Shown piece after piece: positions 7,574 through 15,361 of a stretch of 39,517 nucleotides of DNA. Under the pieces are notes generated by a model. It searched no databases, was not told the origin of the DNA, and worked only from the letters and a program-made list of their open reading frames with translations. The stretch covers positions 1-39,517 of the forward strand of contig CALAAN010000292.1 of assembly GCA_937884915.1 (NCBI GenBank), written 5' to 3'. Numbering within the stretch: the first letter of the stretch is position 1; every line of letters begins with the position of its first letter. The translations under genes and the position numbers were made by a program. The DNA is from an uncultured Oscillibacter sp. (GTDB lineage: Bacteria > Bacillota > Clostridia > Oscillospirales > Oscillospiraceae).

Positions 7574-7601
7574 AACAGGACAGGTTTTTCCCTGTCCTGT
7601 T
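7574..7601 (-). terminator. Terminator after large terminase gene
   Basis: AACAGGACAGG (7574..7584) and CCTGTCCTGTT (7591..7601) form an 11-bp stem with a 6-base loop, starting 2 bases after the terminase stop. Read on the minus strand it is followed by TTTGCGTTTGTG. The same stem sequence recurs at 23123..23153. Confidence 0.75.
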
Positions 7602-7603
7602 TC

Positions 7604-9229
7604 TCAATACACTCTCCGCGTCCGCTTCTGCCGCTTCATCTGGTCGATGAGCTTTTCTCTCGGCTTCTCCGGCTCGGTGAGCACCGTCATCCGCTGCTGG
7701 TGCCGCACCGCGTAGGTGATCGCCGCGCCCATCACAAGGTCGTCGTGCTTCCCGGCGAGCGCCTCCGGCCGGTGATCCTCGTTGTAGCAGAACGTCAGCA
7801 TCTCTTCGAGCAGCTCCCGGTCGGTGAACCATTCCGGGTGCGAGGAGAATACCTCCACGAGATTCGCAATGGCGCGCGGGCGCGATTGCCGGTCGGTGCG
7901 GAAGCCGAAGCTCTTCTTCATCTGCCGCGTGTACGTGTCCTCCCGCTCGCGGCTGTACTGGTTCGGATACTCCATCTCCTGGAGCTTCATCGCCGGGTAG
8001 GTGGAAAAGTTCGTCTCGATGGCGACGAGCGCGTCGTTGTAGAATCTCCCGAGCGCGTAGATCTGCCGGACATATTCCGGCTCGCTGTACTTCTGCCGCA
8101 GCTTCGCCGCGATCCTGCCCGTGACGTTGTTGATAACAACGGCCGTGAAGTAGTCCGAGCCTTCGCCCGCCGTGTCGCCGCCGAGCACATACGGAACGCC
8201 CTCCTCCGGCAGCTCGTAGAGCGTGATCGCGCCGGTCTCGCTCTCCGTCCACTCGCCGTTTGCAAACTCGCCGCGCCCGACCGGTTCGGGCAGCCGCTCC
8301 AGCCGCAGGACGATCTGCTCGTTGTCGAATACGCCCGTGCCGCTGTGCAGGAACGCTTCGCCCGGGCTTGCCGGATACTCCTGCCGGAACATGTCCAGAC
8401 TCCCGCCGCAGTTGTTCGCAATGCACCAGCGCCGCCATTGGAGCTGCTCGTCCGTCAGGTGATATGCGTCCCGCAGATCCCGCTCCTCCGGCGTCCATTC
8501 CGTCCCCGATACAACGGGCATAGAGTAATCCGGGTTTTCAAACCATGCGAAGAATACCGGCTCAAAGTCATTCTCCCCGGCCACGGCGGCGTCCCATCGC
8601 TCCTTGAAGTCCTCGAAGCCGTTTGCCGTGCTCTCGATGACGACCATCGTGCCCGGCAGACTCGGCACGGCCTGCAAGATGCCGGCAAGCGTGGAGGCTT
8701 TCCCGTCCGCGCCGTCCGGCCAGAAGGCGTACTCCGAAAGATGCACGCATTGCAGCGTGTCGGATCGTCCGATGCCGCGCCCGCCCGCCGTGGCGCAGCG
8801 GATCCGGGAGCGCAGCCCCGGCCTTGCCTCCCGCTCGCTGCGGAGCTTGGACGGGTTCTCAAACACCAGCTCCTGCGCGTTGGAGGATCGCATCATCGGC
8901 TTCACCGGCGCGGGCAGCTCGTCGTAGAAGAGCTTGCTCATCCGGAAGAGGTTCGCCGTCGCGTCCTCGCGGTGCGCAACGATGAGGGCGTTCGTGTTCT
9001 TCCGCGTCGCGCAGGCGTGGAAGATGAGACCCTCGGTCAGTGTGGAAAAGCCGAGCTGCCGGGCCTTGAGGATGATGAGCCGCACGGGTTTCCCCGCGTC
9101 CTGCTGGCGCTTCGCCACGGCGTAGAGCTTTCGCTGCGCGTCGTTCAGCCGGAACGGCACGACCGTCCCGCTCTTCGTCTTGATCTTCAGGCAGTTCTCG
9201 ATGTAGTCCCTGGCGATGCACGGGTTCAC
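7604..9229 (-). CDS. terL: Terminase large subunit
   Basis: This 541-residue protein is the ATP-driven DNA-packaging motor and headful or site nuclease. The ATPase part carries a deviant Walker A, KARQLGFST at residues 55-63, and Walker B VHLSEYAFW with E166. The nuclease part carries D352 (GGDTAG), E405 (AIETN) and D496/D497 (KHDDLVMG), the usual acidic triad. The GTG start at 9229 overlaps the small-subunit stop as GTGA and has an AGGAGGG site upstream; a much longer open frame extends up to 9694 but would overlap the small subunit entirely. A terminator follows at once. Portal is not next to it, which is unusual. Confidence 0.93.
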   Translation of the reverse strand: MNPCIARDYIENCLKIKTKSGTVVPFRLNDAQRKLYAVAKRQQDAGKPVRLIILKARQLGFSTLTEGLIFHACATRKNTNALIVAHREDATANLFRMSKLFYDELPAPVKPMMRSSNAQELVFENPSKLRSEREARPGLRSRIRCATAGGRGIGRSDTLQCVHLSEYAFWPDGADGKASTLAGILQAVPSLPGTMVVIESTANGFEDFKERWDAAVAGENDFEPVFFAWFENPDYSMPVVSGTEWTPEERDLRDAYHLTDEQLQWRRWCIANNCGGSLDMFRQEYPASPGEAFLHSGTGVFDNEQIVLRLERLPEPVGRGEFANGEWTESETGAITLYELPEEGVPYVLGGDTAGEGSDYFTAVVINNVTGRIAAKLRQKYSEPEYVRQIYALGRFYNDALVAIETNFSTYPAMKLQEMEYPNQYSREREDTYTRQMKKSFGFRTDRQSRPRAIANLVEVFSSHPEWFTDRELLEEMLTFCYNEDHRPEALAGKHDDLVMGAAITYAVRHQQRMTVLTEPEKPREKLIDQMKRQKRTRRVY

Positions 9230-9669
9230 AGCTTCGATCCCTCCTGCCTTGCGAGCCAGTCCTCGATGCTCTCGGCGGCGCTCTGCTCGCCGTCCGCGAA
9301 GTTCATGTGCTCGTTGAGCTCGTGCAGCGCGCGGATGGCGCTGTTGGCGTCGAGCAGCTTCTCGCCGTTTCTCTCGTCCCGGCGCGTCTCCGGGTTCCAG
9401 CGGTAGGCCGGGACCTTCTCCATGCATGCTTTCACGATCTCCACGAGCCGCGTGCCGATCCACTCCTTGGAGATGCCCATCTCGTCGAAGAGCTTCTTCT
9501 CGAGCGAGCGCCGGTATTCGATCACGCCCGGCGTCTCCAGCAGCTTCGACGCGCGCGACGCGGCGCTCCTCGCGCTGTACCCCGCGGCGATAGCGGCGGC
9601 GGTGGCGTTCCCGGATTTGAGATATTCCTGTACGAATTTCCGCTGCTGCGGTGTAATGTCTTTTGCCAT
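9226..9669 (-). CDS. terS: Terminase small subunit
   Basis: This 147-residue protein begins MAKDITPQQRKFVQEYLKSG and continues NATAAAIAAGYSARSAASRA, the hallmark helix-turn-helix of the Terminase_2 small-subunit family (PxQxxFVxEYlxxgNATxAAixAGYS). It recognises packaging-start DNA and feeds the motor. The C-terminal part (LLDANSAIRALHELNEHMNF) probably forms the oligomerisation region. A GAGGAGGG site precedes the ATG; the stop overlaps the large-subunit GTG by 4 bases, implying translational coupling. Confidence 0.92.
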   Translation of the reverse strand: MAKDITPQQRKFVQEYLKSGNATAAAIAAGYSARSAASRASKLLETPGVIEYRRSLEKKLFDEMGISKEWIGTRLVEIVKACMEKVPAYRWNPETRRDERNGEKLLDANSAIRALHELNEHMNFADGEQSAAESIEDWLARQEGSKL

Positions 9670-9681
9670 TACTTTCCCTCC

Positions 9682-9957
9682 TCACATCGGCCAATACGCC
9701 GCATAAAAATCCCGGCGCAGCTCGTAGATCCTGCCCACCGGCACGCTCGTCTCGCGGCTCGCCGTCTCCGGCGATTTGTTTTTCAGCAGAACGGCGATGA
9801 GGGCACGCCCCTCGGCCCGCCCTTTCGCTGTGGTCTCTATCGTTTTCCGGATCTCGTCCTGCTCCGCCGGCGGCAAATTGCGGTACGCCTCCAGAAACGC
9901 ATGGACAATGCGCTGCTGCCAGACCGCCCCGCAGCCCTTCATCGGCCGGAATTTCAA
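9682..9957 (-). CDS. Small HTH-like protein between Rep and terminase
   Basis: This 91-residue protein reads from a TTG codon (MKFRPMKGCGAVWQQRIVHA) that overlaps the Rep stop as TTGA, with GGAGGTGA 8 bases upstream. The C-terminal part (ETASRETSVPVGRIYELRRD) looks like a helix-turn-helix. An alternative ATG start lies at 9942. Coupling to Rep on one side and closeness to the terminase on the other suggest a DNA-binding role in replication or packaging; it might be a packaging co-factor. I do not recognise a family. Confidence 0.65.
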   Translation of the reverse strand: MKFRPMKGCGAVWQQRIVHAFLEAYRNLPPAEQDEIRKTIETTAKGRAEGRALIAVLLKNKSPETASRETSVPVGRIYELRRDFYAAYWPM

Positions 9958-10739
9958 CGCCGCATCACCTCCGTCTTCGCGGAGGCCCCGCCGACATTTG
10001 TTTTATCTGAACGCGCAGAGACGCGCGCGCCGTTGCCTTTTCTTTCCTTCTCCTTGCGGACGTAGCGGACATAGGCGCTATAGAATCCGCTCTCCTCGTC
10101 CCGCGTCTCGGTCTGCTCGCGGATGGAAGCGTCCTTCGGCAGCTTGATCTTACTGTGGGCATACACCGGCACCGGCTCGGTGTATATCGGTTTCTCCAGC
10201 CCGCGCGAGGGATGGTATTTCTTCTTTCCCTCCTCGCCCCTGGCGTTGGAGATCATGTACCGTGCAATGCCCGTATAGTCTCCGCGCCCGTCCAGACGCC
10301 GGTAGCTGACAGCTTCCTTCGGCCAGAGCGCACAGATCAGCTCATAGTCCATCGCCGGGAGGACGATGTGATAATGCGGGCGGGCATCCAGCTCTCCGCT
10401 TTTTCTTCCCTCCGCGTACACGTAGATGAGATTCTTTCCGTGCACCTTCCGATACGACGCGCGGAGTTTTCGCATAAACCGGCCGAACACCGTTTGAGCG
10501 GTCTCCCAGGATATTTCTTCCTCCGGGAAGGTGAGCGTGAGCCACAGATCCCCGCAGACAAAATTGCAGTTGAGCGTTCGGGCAAGGCTCTTTACGGCGT
10601 TGATCTCATTCCGGAGAATTTTCCTGATGCTGGACTTCTTAGCTCTCGTTCCCCGCCGGACGCGGCGATCCTCCCGGTTGGTCGGCATCATCGCGCGGCG
10701 GATCTCCTCCACCGGTCCCGCTATGATCTTGTACTCCAT
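9954..10739 (-). CDS. HUH-type replication initiator (Rep) protein
   Basis: This 261-residue protein shows the three motifs of single-tyrosine HUH endonucleases: motif 1 LWLTLTFPEE (residues 65-74), motif 2 RPHYHIVLP with H122 and H124, and motif 3 GDYTGIARYMISN with Y155 or Y161 as nucleophile. Such enzymes nick one strand and stay attached to its 5' end to start rolling-circle replication in plasmids and small phages. The chosen ATG at 10739 has AAAGGAG 11 bases upstream; a GTG at 10751 overlaps that site. It heads the terminase transcript. In a tailed phage it might serve replication initiation or, less likely, packaging. The basic tail (RYVRKEKERKGNGARVSARS) could bind DNA. Confidence 0.8.
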   Translation of the reverse strand: MEYKIIAGPVEEIRRAMMPTNREDRRVRRGTRAKKSSIRKILRNEINAVKSLARTLNCNFVCGDLWLTLTFPEEEISWETAQTVFGRFMRKLRASYRKVHGKNLIYVYAEGRKSGELDARPHYHIVLPAMDYELICALWPKEAVSYRRLDGRGDYTGIARYMISNARGEEGKKKYHPSRGLEKPIYTEPVPVYAHSKIKLPKDASIREQTETRDEESGFYSAYVRYVRKEKERKGNGARVSARSDKTNVGGASAKTEVMRR

Positions 10740-10800
10740 CAGCGCAAGCACTCCTTTTTCCTCCTCGGTCGTTAAGTTATCCTTTTAACAAGTCCGCAAA

Positions 10801-10824
10801 AATTCGCGCACGCGCACGCGAATT
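10801..10824. repeat. GC-alternating palindrome upstream of Rep
   Basis: AATTCGCG (10801..10808) and CGCGAATT (10817..10824) flank CACGCGCA. It lies 61 bases upstream of the Rep start, in the gap between the Rep gene and the divergent DUF4160 island. It could be an operator or a nick-site hairpin for the Rep protein. No consensus minus-strand promoter was found beside it. Confidence 0.5.
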
Positions 10825-10838
10825 ATATAAGGTGTAAA

Positions 10839-10888
10839 GGCTCCCTTGTGCGAAGGGAGCTGTCAGCCGCAGGCTGACTGAGGGATTG
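10839..10888. repeat. Dispersed hairpin repeat, copy 1
   Basis: Two stems in a row, CTCCCTT/AAGGGAG and GTCAGCC/GGCTGAC, are followed by TGAGGGATTG. A nearly identical element lies at 33976..34023 inside the portal gene. I associate this sequence type with repeats scattered through Oscillospirales chromosomes. Here it sits between two divergent transcription units. Confidence 0.7.
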
Positions 10889-10947
10889 TTTCCGCCCTCA
10901 TTTCCGCCGCCGTCCCCGGCAGCAGAAATCAAACCGGAAATTTCCTC

Positions 10948-10976
10948 TTGCTTATATCACGGTATCGTGATATAAT
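10948..10976 (+). promoter_or_regulatory. Promoter with operator for the DUF4160 island
   Basis: TTGCTT (10948..10953) and TATAAT (10971..10976) are 17 bases apart. The spacer is filled by an inverted repeat, ATATCACG (10954..10961) and CGTGATAT (10966..10973) around GTAT. This is the arrangement of a self-repressed toxin-antitoxin-type operon; the HTH or HicB products of the island are candidate repressors. Confidence 0.85.
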
Positions 10977-11004
10977 GTAGTCACAAACGAAAGGAGGCAT
11001 TATC

Positions 11005-11259
11005 ATGCCGGTAGTCGCCCGATTTTATGGGATCATCGTGAAAATGTATCTTCTCGACGGAGAGCACAATCCCCCGCACGTCCACATTCTTTATGGAGAG
11101 AAGAACGGCGTCCTTGATCTCAACACGCTCACGTTCAAAGAATGTGACCTTCCCACGAAAGCCCGCGCCCTCGTCCTCGAATGGGCTTCCGCGTACCAGC
11201 AGGAGCTTCTCACCATGTGGAAAACGCAGTCGTTCCGCGTGCTCCCGCCTCTCGAATGA
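11005..11259 (+). CDS. DUF4160 family protein
   Basis: This 84-residue protein begins MPVVARFYGIIVKMYLLDGE and has the family signature PPHVHILYGEKNGVLDLNTL (PPHxHxxYG). It ends WKTQSFRVLPPLE. DUF4160 proteins are short, usually encoded beside a DUF2442 partner and often counted among toxin-antitoxin-like pairs; the biochemical activity is not established to my knowledge. AAAGGAGG precedes the ATG and a consensus promoter lies just upstream. The next gene, a DUF2442-HTH protein, follows after 30 bases. Confidence 0.88.
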   Translation: MPVVARFYGIIVKMYLLDGEHNPPHVHILYGEKNGVLDLNTLTFKECDLPTKARALVLEWASAYQQELLTMWKTQSFRVLPPLE

Positions 11260-11289
11260 GGCAGGAGCTTTCCGGAAAGGAGGTATCTC

Positions 11290-11727
11290 ATGTTTCATAA
11301 ACTCAAATCCGTCACGCCGCTTCCGGACTATAGGCTCCTCGCCAATTTCTCGGACGGCTCCGTGAAGTCCTACGACTTCCGCCCGCTCTTCGACCGCATG
11401 GAGGTGTATGTCCCGCTGCGGGAATCTCCCGCGCTCTGGGCGTCCGCCGCCGTCGATCCCGGCGGCTACGGCGTTTCATGGTCGGACGAGATCGACATTT
11501 CCGCCGAGGAGCTGTGGGAGCACGGCGTCGCCGCCGAAAGCCCGTTCTCCGGTCTGCTCTCGTTCGCCGACGCCACCGGTTTATGGGGTCTCAGCGAAAG
11601 CGCCCTGCGCAAGGCCGTGGAATACCGGAAGCTCACCGTCGGCGTCGATGTCCAGAAGTTCGGCAAGCAATGGGTCGTCACCCGCTCCGCCATGGAACGC
11701 GAGTATGGCCATCCGCCGCGCCAATAA
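11290..11727 (+). CDS. DUF2442 domain protein with C-terminal HTH
   Basis: This 145-residue protein begins MFHKLKSVTPLPDYRLLANF and reads SDGSVKSYDFRPLFDRMEVY, the DUF2442 fold (about residues 1-80). Residues 95-140 (TGLWGLSESALRKAVEYRKL, then GKQWVVTRSAMEREYG) form a helix-turn-helix of the excisionase-like type seen in phage and mobile-element regulators. It is the likely DNA-binding partner of the DUF4160 protein and may repress the operon through the inverted repeat in the promoter. It has an AAAGGAGG site and the third gene starts 10 bases after its stop. Confidence 0.85.
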   Translation: MFHKLKSVTPLPDYRLLANFSDGSVKSYDFRPLFDRMEVYVPLRESPALWASAAVDPGGYGVSWSDEIDISAEELWEHGVAAESPFSGLLSFADATGLWGLSESALRKAVEYRKLTVGVDVQKFGKQWVVTRSAMEREYGHPPRQ

Positions 11728-11737
11728 GGAGTTCGCA

Positions 11738-12283
11738 ATGAAACAGCAAGACCGCTATTGTTTCCCTGCCGTGTTCACCTATGAGCCGGGGCAGGAGATC
11801 GCCGTGGTGTTCCCGGATCTCGACGTTGCCACCAGCGGCGAAACGCAGGACGACGCTTTCCGCTCTGCCAGGGAGCTCCTCGGCTGCGTGCTTTTCGGCA
11901 TGGAAGAGGACGGAGAGAAGATCCCCACGCCGTCGTCCCTGGAATCTCTGCATATGGACGCAAACGAGCGCAGCGCCCTGATCGACGTGTATATGCCCGC
12001 CGTCCGGCTGGCCAAATCCGGTAAAGCCGTTTATCCCATTGTCCTCACGCCCGATCCGTCCGGCGGCTACGCCGTCCGTGTCCCCGGTCTGGATATCAAT
12101 ACCGAGGGCGATACCGTCCCCGAATGTATCGACATGGCGCGCGAGGCCATCGGCCTCTGGGGTATCTGTGAGGAAGATTCCGGCCGCGCCGTTCCCGCTC
12201 CCGCGTCGCTGTCCCCGGAGCACGAACCCGGCGAGATCGTCACGCTCGTGGACGTGGACTTTGATACCTACCGCCGTTCTTGA
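11738..12283 (+). CDS. Tandem HicB-like protein (two antitoxin domains)
   Basis: This 181-residue protein contains two HicB folds. Domain 1 spans about residues 8-72 (YCFPAVFTYEPGQEIAVVFP, then DLDVATSGETQDDAFRSARE). Domain 2 spans about 97-150 (KAVYPIVLTPDPSGGYAVRV, then PGLDINTEGDTVPECIDMAR). Both keep the FPDL/VPGL turn, the G-[ED]-T-x-x-[DE] helix start and the P.PxSL end. HicB antitoxins bind HicA mRNA interferases, but no HicA gene is present here, so it is an orphan or acts with the DUF4160/DUF2442 products. There is an AAGGAG site at 11726. A terminator follows directly. Confidence 0.85.
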   Translation: MKQQDRYCFPAVFTYEPGQEIAVVFPDLDVATSGETQDDAFRSARELLGCVLFGMEEDGEKIPTPSSLESLHMDANERSALIDVYMPAVRLAKSGKAVYPIVLTPDPSGGYAVRVPGLDINTEGDTVPECIDMAREAIGLWGICEEDSGRAVPAPASLSPEHEPGEIVTLVDVDFDTYRRS

Positions 12284-12293
12284 ATACGCCTTC

Positions 12294-12320
12294 GCCCGCC
12301 GGTCTCCCGGCGGGCTTTTT
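12294..12320 (+). terminator. Terminator of the DUF4160 island
   Basis: GCCCGCCGG (12294..12302) and CCGGCGGGC (12307..12315) form a 9-bp GC stem with loop TCTC, followed by TTTTT on the plus strand. It lies 10 bases after the HicB stop, between convergent transcription units. Confidence 0.9.
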
Positions 12321-12346
12321 CTGTCCTTTTATTCCTCCGGCGCGTA

Positions 12347-13327
12347 TTATCCGCACCTCCCGATCAGCGTTTCCAAAATCTTCCTCGTCCCCGCGAGCAG
12401 CTTTCCCGCCGTCTCGCCGTCCGTGCTCTTCATCACATGCAGCTTTTCCACTGCCAGATTGAAGTTCTCCTGCGCGAGCTTCACGAGCAATATCACCTCG
12501 TTCGCCCCGCTCTGCGCGGCTGCGAGCCGTTTTCGCAGCTCTTCGGCCTCGGCTCTGGCCTTTTCCGCCGCCGCGCCCGCGCTCTTTCCGGCGTCCCTCG
12601 CGGCGCTCTCCGCGGCTTTCAGCCGCTTTTCCAGCTCGGCCACGGCCTTTTTCTTTTCCTCCGCGGCGGCGGCCTTCGCCTCCTCTACGGCCCTCTGCAC
12701 CGCCGTCTCGTCGATGGCGACCTCCACCGGGCGGTTCTCCGTCTCGCGCAGCATCGCCTCCATCTTCTGCGCCGCGTCCTCGGCGTCCTCGCGCTTCACG
12801 CGCTGATCCTCGAGCGCGTCCTTCGTCTCGGCAAGCTCGGCCTCGGCGTCCCGCAGCGCCTTCTGCGCCGCCCCGAGCTCCCTGTCCGCCGTCTCCAGAC
12901 TCTTTCGCGCCTCGTCCCGCTCGCGGATCGCCTCTTCGAGATCGCGGGCCGAAATGTGCTCGGCGTCCACCTCGCGGGCAAACTCCTCGCGTTCCTCCTC
13001 CGGCACGGCCAAAAGCCGCAAAGCATTGGAAACACTGATTTTTCCCAACGTTGGGAAAATGTTCTCCACGCCCAGAAGCGACCCCTGCGCGGCCCCGTAC
13101 TCGTTGTAGAGCTTGATGAAGCGGTACGCGCTCGACTTGCTGATCTCCGTTTCGCGCTCCACCCATCCGGCGAAGTCCTCGCCTACCTTGTCCTTCGCAA
13201 GCTGTAGCCGGTACCCGATCTGGATGCCGTATTCCAGCACCATCTGCCGCGCCTGCCGCGTCAGCAGCCGGATCTCGCCGCCGAGCTGCTCCGGCGTCAT
13301 GTCCTCGGTCTTGATAATGTCATTCAC
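12347..13327 (-). CDS. DUF3102 family protein with long coiled coil
   Basis: This 326-residue protein has an N-terminal DUF3102-type region (EYGIQIGYRLQLAKDKVGED, then FAGWVERETEISKSSAYRFI) at about residues 25-80. A very long alanine/glutamate-rich coiled coil follows at about residues 115-270, and the protein ends in a short hydrophobic helix (EVILLVKLAQENFNLAVEKL). Proteins with this opening occur in phages and plasmids and may act in partitioning or replication; function is unproven. The GTG at 13327 overlaps the PcfJ stop as GTGA and has GGAGGA 10 bases upstream; an ATG at 13375 would overlap PcfJ by 52 bases. It is the last gene of the leftward early operon. Confidence 0.78.
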   Translation of the reverse strand: MNDIIKTEDMTPEQLGGEIRLLTRQARQMVLEYGIQIGYRLQLAKDKVGEDFAGWVERETEISKSSAYRFIKLYNEYGAAQGSLLGVENIFPTLGKISVSNALRLLAVPEEEREEFAREVDAEHISARDLEEAIRERDEARKSLETADRELGAAQKALRDAEAELAETKDALEDQRVKREDAEDAAQKMEAMLRETENRPVEVAIDETAVQRAVEEAKAAAAEEKKKAVAELEKRLKAAESAARDAGKSAGAAAEKARAEAEELRKRLAAAQSGANEVILLVKLAQENFNLAVEKLHVMKSTDGETAGKLLAGTRKILETLIGRCG

Positions 13328-14934
13328 GCTGCGCTTGTCCTCCGTTTCCGGCCGGAGCGTACCCACTCCAGCCATGTATTTTCAAAGTTCCGCACCTCTT
13401 CGGTGCGCGCACAGTTGCGCATGCCCCGGTTCTCCGTCACCGAGAGCTGCTTCTCGTTGAAGTTGAGTGTGAACCACGGCTCATCCGGCTTGTCCTTCCG
13501 CCGGATGAAGAAGATCGTGAGCCCGCCCCGCGCGTGCCGCTCGGCGTAGGAGGCGACGCAGTGGTGCAGCGCCTTGCCCTCGGCGACGAGTTCTTCCTCC
13601 GTCGCGCACGGGCGGATGAAGATGCCGCCGTCCTCGAACGCATACTTCTTCATGCGCTCATACCGCTGTTGAAAACGCTCCCGCCGCTCCGCGGCGGCCT
13701 TTGCCTTCTGCCGCTCCTGCATCCGGTCGTGCGCCCGCCGGAGATTCTGCGGCCACATCGCGTCCCGGTCGCCGAGATCCTCGCCGAGCTTCTCGGCCAT
13801 ATTCCAGTAGTCCAGCAGATACCCCGGCCACAGCCGGCTCTTATACCGCGCCGCCTGCCTGTCAAGATACCTCTCCGCCTTTGCCGGCAGCACGCCGCGC
13901 TTCAAAAAGTCCTCCTGTTGGCTCTCCGTTACCTTCGTGACCTCCTCGCCGAGACGGCAGGCCACGCCGTATTTCCGCGCGAGCAGCAGCGCCTTCAGAC
14001 GCTTCGGCGCGTCCTCCGCGCCGTTGAAGCAGGCAAGCTCTTCCTTCGTCAGCCGCAGCATCTCGTGCGGCTTTCGCTTTTTCCAGTCCGCGCCGTGCAG
14101 TACGTCGGTCCTTTCCGACCAGTTTTTGTTATACGCCGGAGAGCGCTTCCCCTCGGCGATGAGCGCCGCCGCGAGCTTCTTCGCGTTCGGCGCCATCAGC
14201 GCCTCGGCGGTGCGGTGCCGCTGCCATAGCTTCATCCATGTGACCGGGAAGCGGTATTCCGTCTCTATGTCCATGTAGGTCTCCAGCTTGCAGTCGGCGC
14301 ACTCCGTCTGCGCGTAGACGTTGGCCAGCCCCTCCGGGCAGTACACAAGATCCACGTCGAACATCGTGTCGCCGAAGCGTTTCCGCTCCTGCCAGCCGGG
14401 GATAATGTAGGTCGCGGTCGTGAATTTCCGCCAGTGCCGCCAGCGCGCGGCGCTCGTCCCGCCGAAGGCGTATACCTCCCACGGGTCAACGCGCCATGTG
14501 ACGCGCCCGCTCTTCTCCACGTCCCGGCACACCCGCCAGAGATAGAGCAGCAGCTTCCCGCCCCGCGCCTCCGCCGTCATCGGCCAGACGCAGCGTTCGA
14601 GACGCCGCGCGTTTGACACATGCCGCGCCTCCACCGCCTCGCCGCACATCGGGCAGGCGAGCCTGTCGCCGCTTATAAGTGCATCCCCGCTCACCGGGTG
14701 GCGAAAGCCGAACGGCGCGCTGTACCCCGCGTGGCCGCAGCCGCCGCCCGGCACATATGGCATCTTCACCGTCTCCCCGCACGCCGAGCATACGGCGTCC
14801 GCGCATTTGTGCCGCAGCCCCGTCAGGGGATCCGTCTGCCGTCCGGCGCGGTAGATGAAATAATCCCGCCAGTTAAGCCGTTGCGCCTTTACCCAGTCGA
14901 GCAGCCCTTCCGGCGGCGTTTCCGAGAGAGTCAT
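13324..14934 (-). CDS. pcfJ: PcfJ-like protein
   Basis: This 536-residue protein carries zinc-binding cysteine pairs in the N-terminal third (CSACGETVKMP, CPMCGEAVEARH, CADCKLETY). Its C-terminal PcfJ core is IRPCATEEELVAEGKALHHC, followed by VASYAERHARGGLTIFFIRR. The family is named after pCF10 of Enterococcus and is common on Firmicutes plasmids and phages, typically beside a PcfK gene as here. Its role is unknown. The start ATG overlaps the PcfK stop (ATGA) and has only a weak ribosome site, so translation is probably coupled. The middle region is basic and may bind nucleic acid. Confidence 0.87.
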   Translation of the reverse strand: MTLSETPPEGLLDWVKAQRLNWRDYFIYRAGRQTDPLTGLRHKCADAVCSACGETVKMPYVPGGGCGHAGYSAPFGFRHPVSGDALISGDRLACPMCGEAVEARHVSNARRLERCVWPMTAEARGGKLLLYLWRVCRDVEKSGRVTWRVDPWEVYAFGGTSAARWRHWRKFTTATYIIPGWQERKRFGDTMFDVDLVYCPEGLANVYAQTECADCKLETYMDIETEYRFPVTWMKLWQRHRTAEALMAPNAKKLAAALIAEGKRSPAYNKNWSERTDVLHGADWKKRKPHEMLRLTKEELACFNGAEDAPKRLKALLLARKYGVACRLGEEVTKVTESQQEDFLKRGVLPAKAERYLDRQAARYKSRLWPGYLLDYWNMAEKLGEDLGDRDAMWPQNLRRAHDRMQERQKAKAAAERRERFQQRYERMKKYAFEDGGIFIRPCATEEELVAEGKALHHCVASYAERHARGGLTIFFIRRKDKPDEPWFTLNFNEKQLSVTENRGMRNCARTEEVRNFENTWLEWVRSGRKRRTSAA

Positions 14935-15281
14935 AAAAACGCCCCCAGATCGATGATCTCGGCATTGCCCTCAACGCCGCCCGCAGGGGCGGGGCTCTGC
15001 TCCGCCCGCGCCGCCAGCCCGTAAAACTCCCGCAAAATCCGCTCGGTCTCCGCGCCCGTCACGCACGCAAAGTTCCCGGTCTTATGCGCGTCCGCGTATG
15101 CCTTGATCTTCTTCTCGGCCTGCTGAATGCTCATCTCCGGGATATCAAGATCCCTGTCGAGCAGCTCCGCGCTCTCCGGCTCCCGCCGTGCCATGTCCTT
15201 GAGCTGCTCGCCCACCATCCACGCGGCGGTGCGCCCCTTTTCCTTCGCCTGCTGCCGCTCGATCTTTTCCATGACCGGCAT
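14931..15281 (-). CDS. pcfK: PcfK-like protein
   Basis: This 116-residue protein begins MPVMEKIERQQAKEKGRTAA. The core MSIQQAEKKIKAYADAHKTG and NFACVTGAETERILREFYGL resembles PcfK-like proteins, with the conserved Y-A-x-x-H-K-x-G-x-x-A-C block, and the adjacent PcfJ gene supports this. It probably works with PcfJ as a pair. The ATG at 15281 is best spaced from the AAAGGA site; further ATG codons lie at 15287 and 15272. Its stop overlaps the PcfJ start by 4 bases. Confidence 0.72.
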   Translation of the reverse strand: MPVMEKIERQQAKEKGRTAAWMVGEQLKDMARREPESAELLDRDLDIPEMSIQQAEKKIKAYADAHKTGNFACVTGAETERILREFYGLAARAEQSPAPAGGVEGNAEIIDLGAFL

Positions 15282-15361
15282 ACACATCCGTCCTTTCTCC
15301 GGCCTGCCATCTTCAGGCATGGGCGGCCATCCCCATGCGACGGGCTTTCCGCCCGTTTCGG

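Noticed and set aside
7604..9694. A 696-codon large-terminase frame starting at 9694
   Set aside because: Its first 155 codons overlap the small subunit and are arginine-rich shadow sequence; the GTG at 9229 has the right ribosome site and overlap.
11738..12283. Calling a complete HicAB toxin-antitoxin system
   Set aside because: Two HicB folds are seen, but no HicA-like frame with its conserved histidine occurs on either side.
12240..13166. A 308-codon glycine/arginine-rich minus-strand frame
   Set aside because: Shadow of the DUF3102 coiled-coil gene in another frame; low-complexity with no ribosome site.
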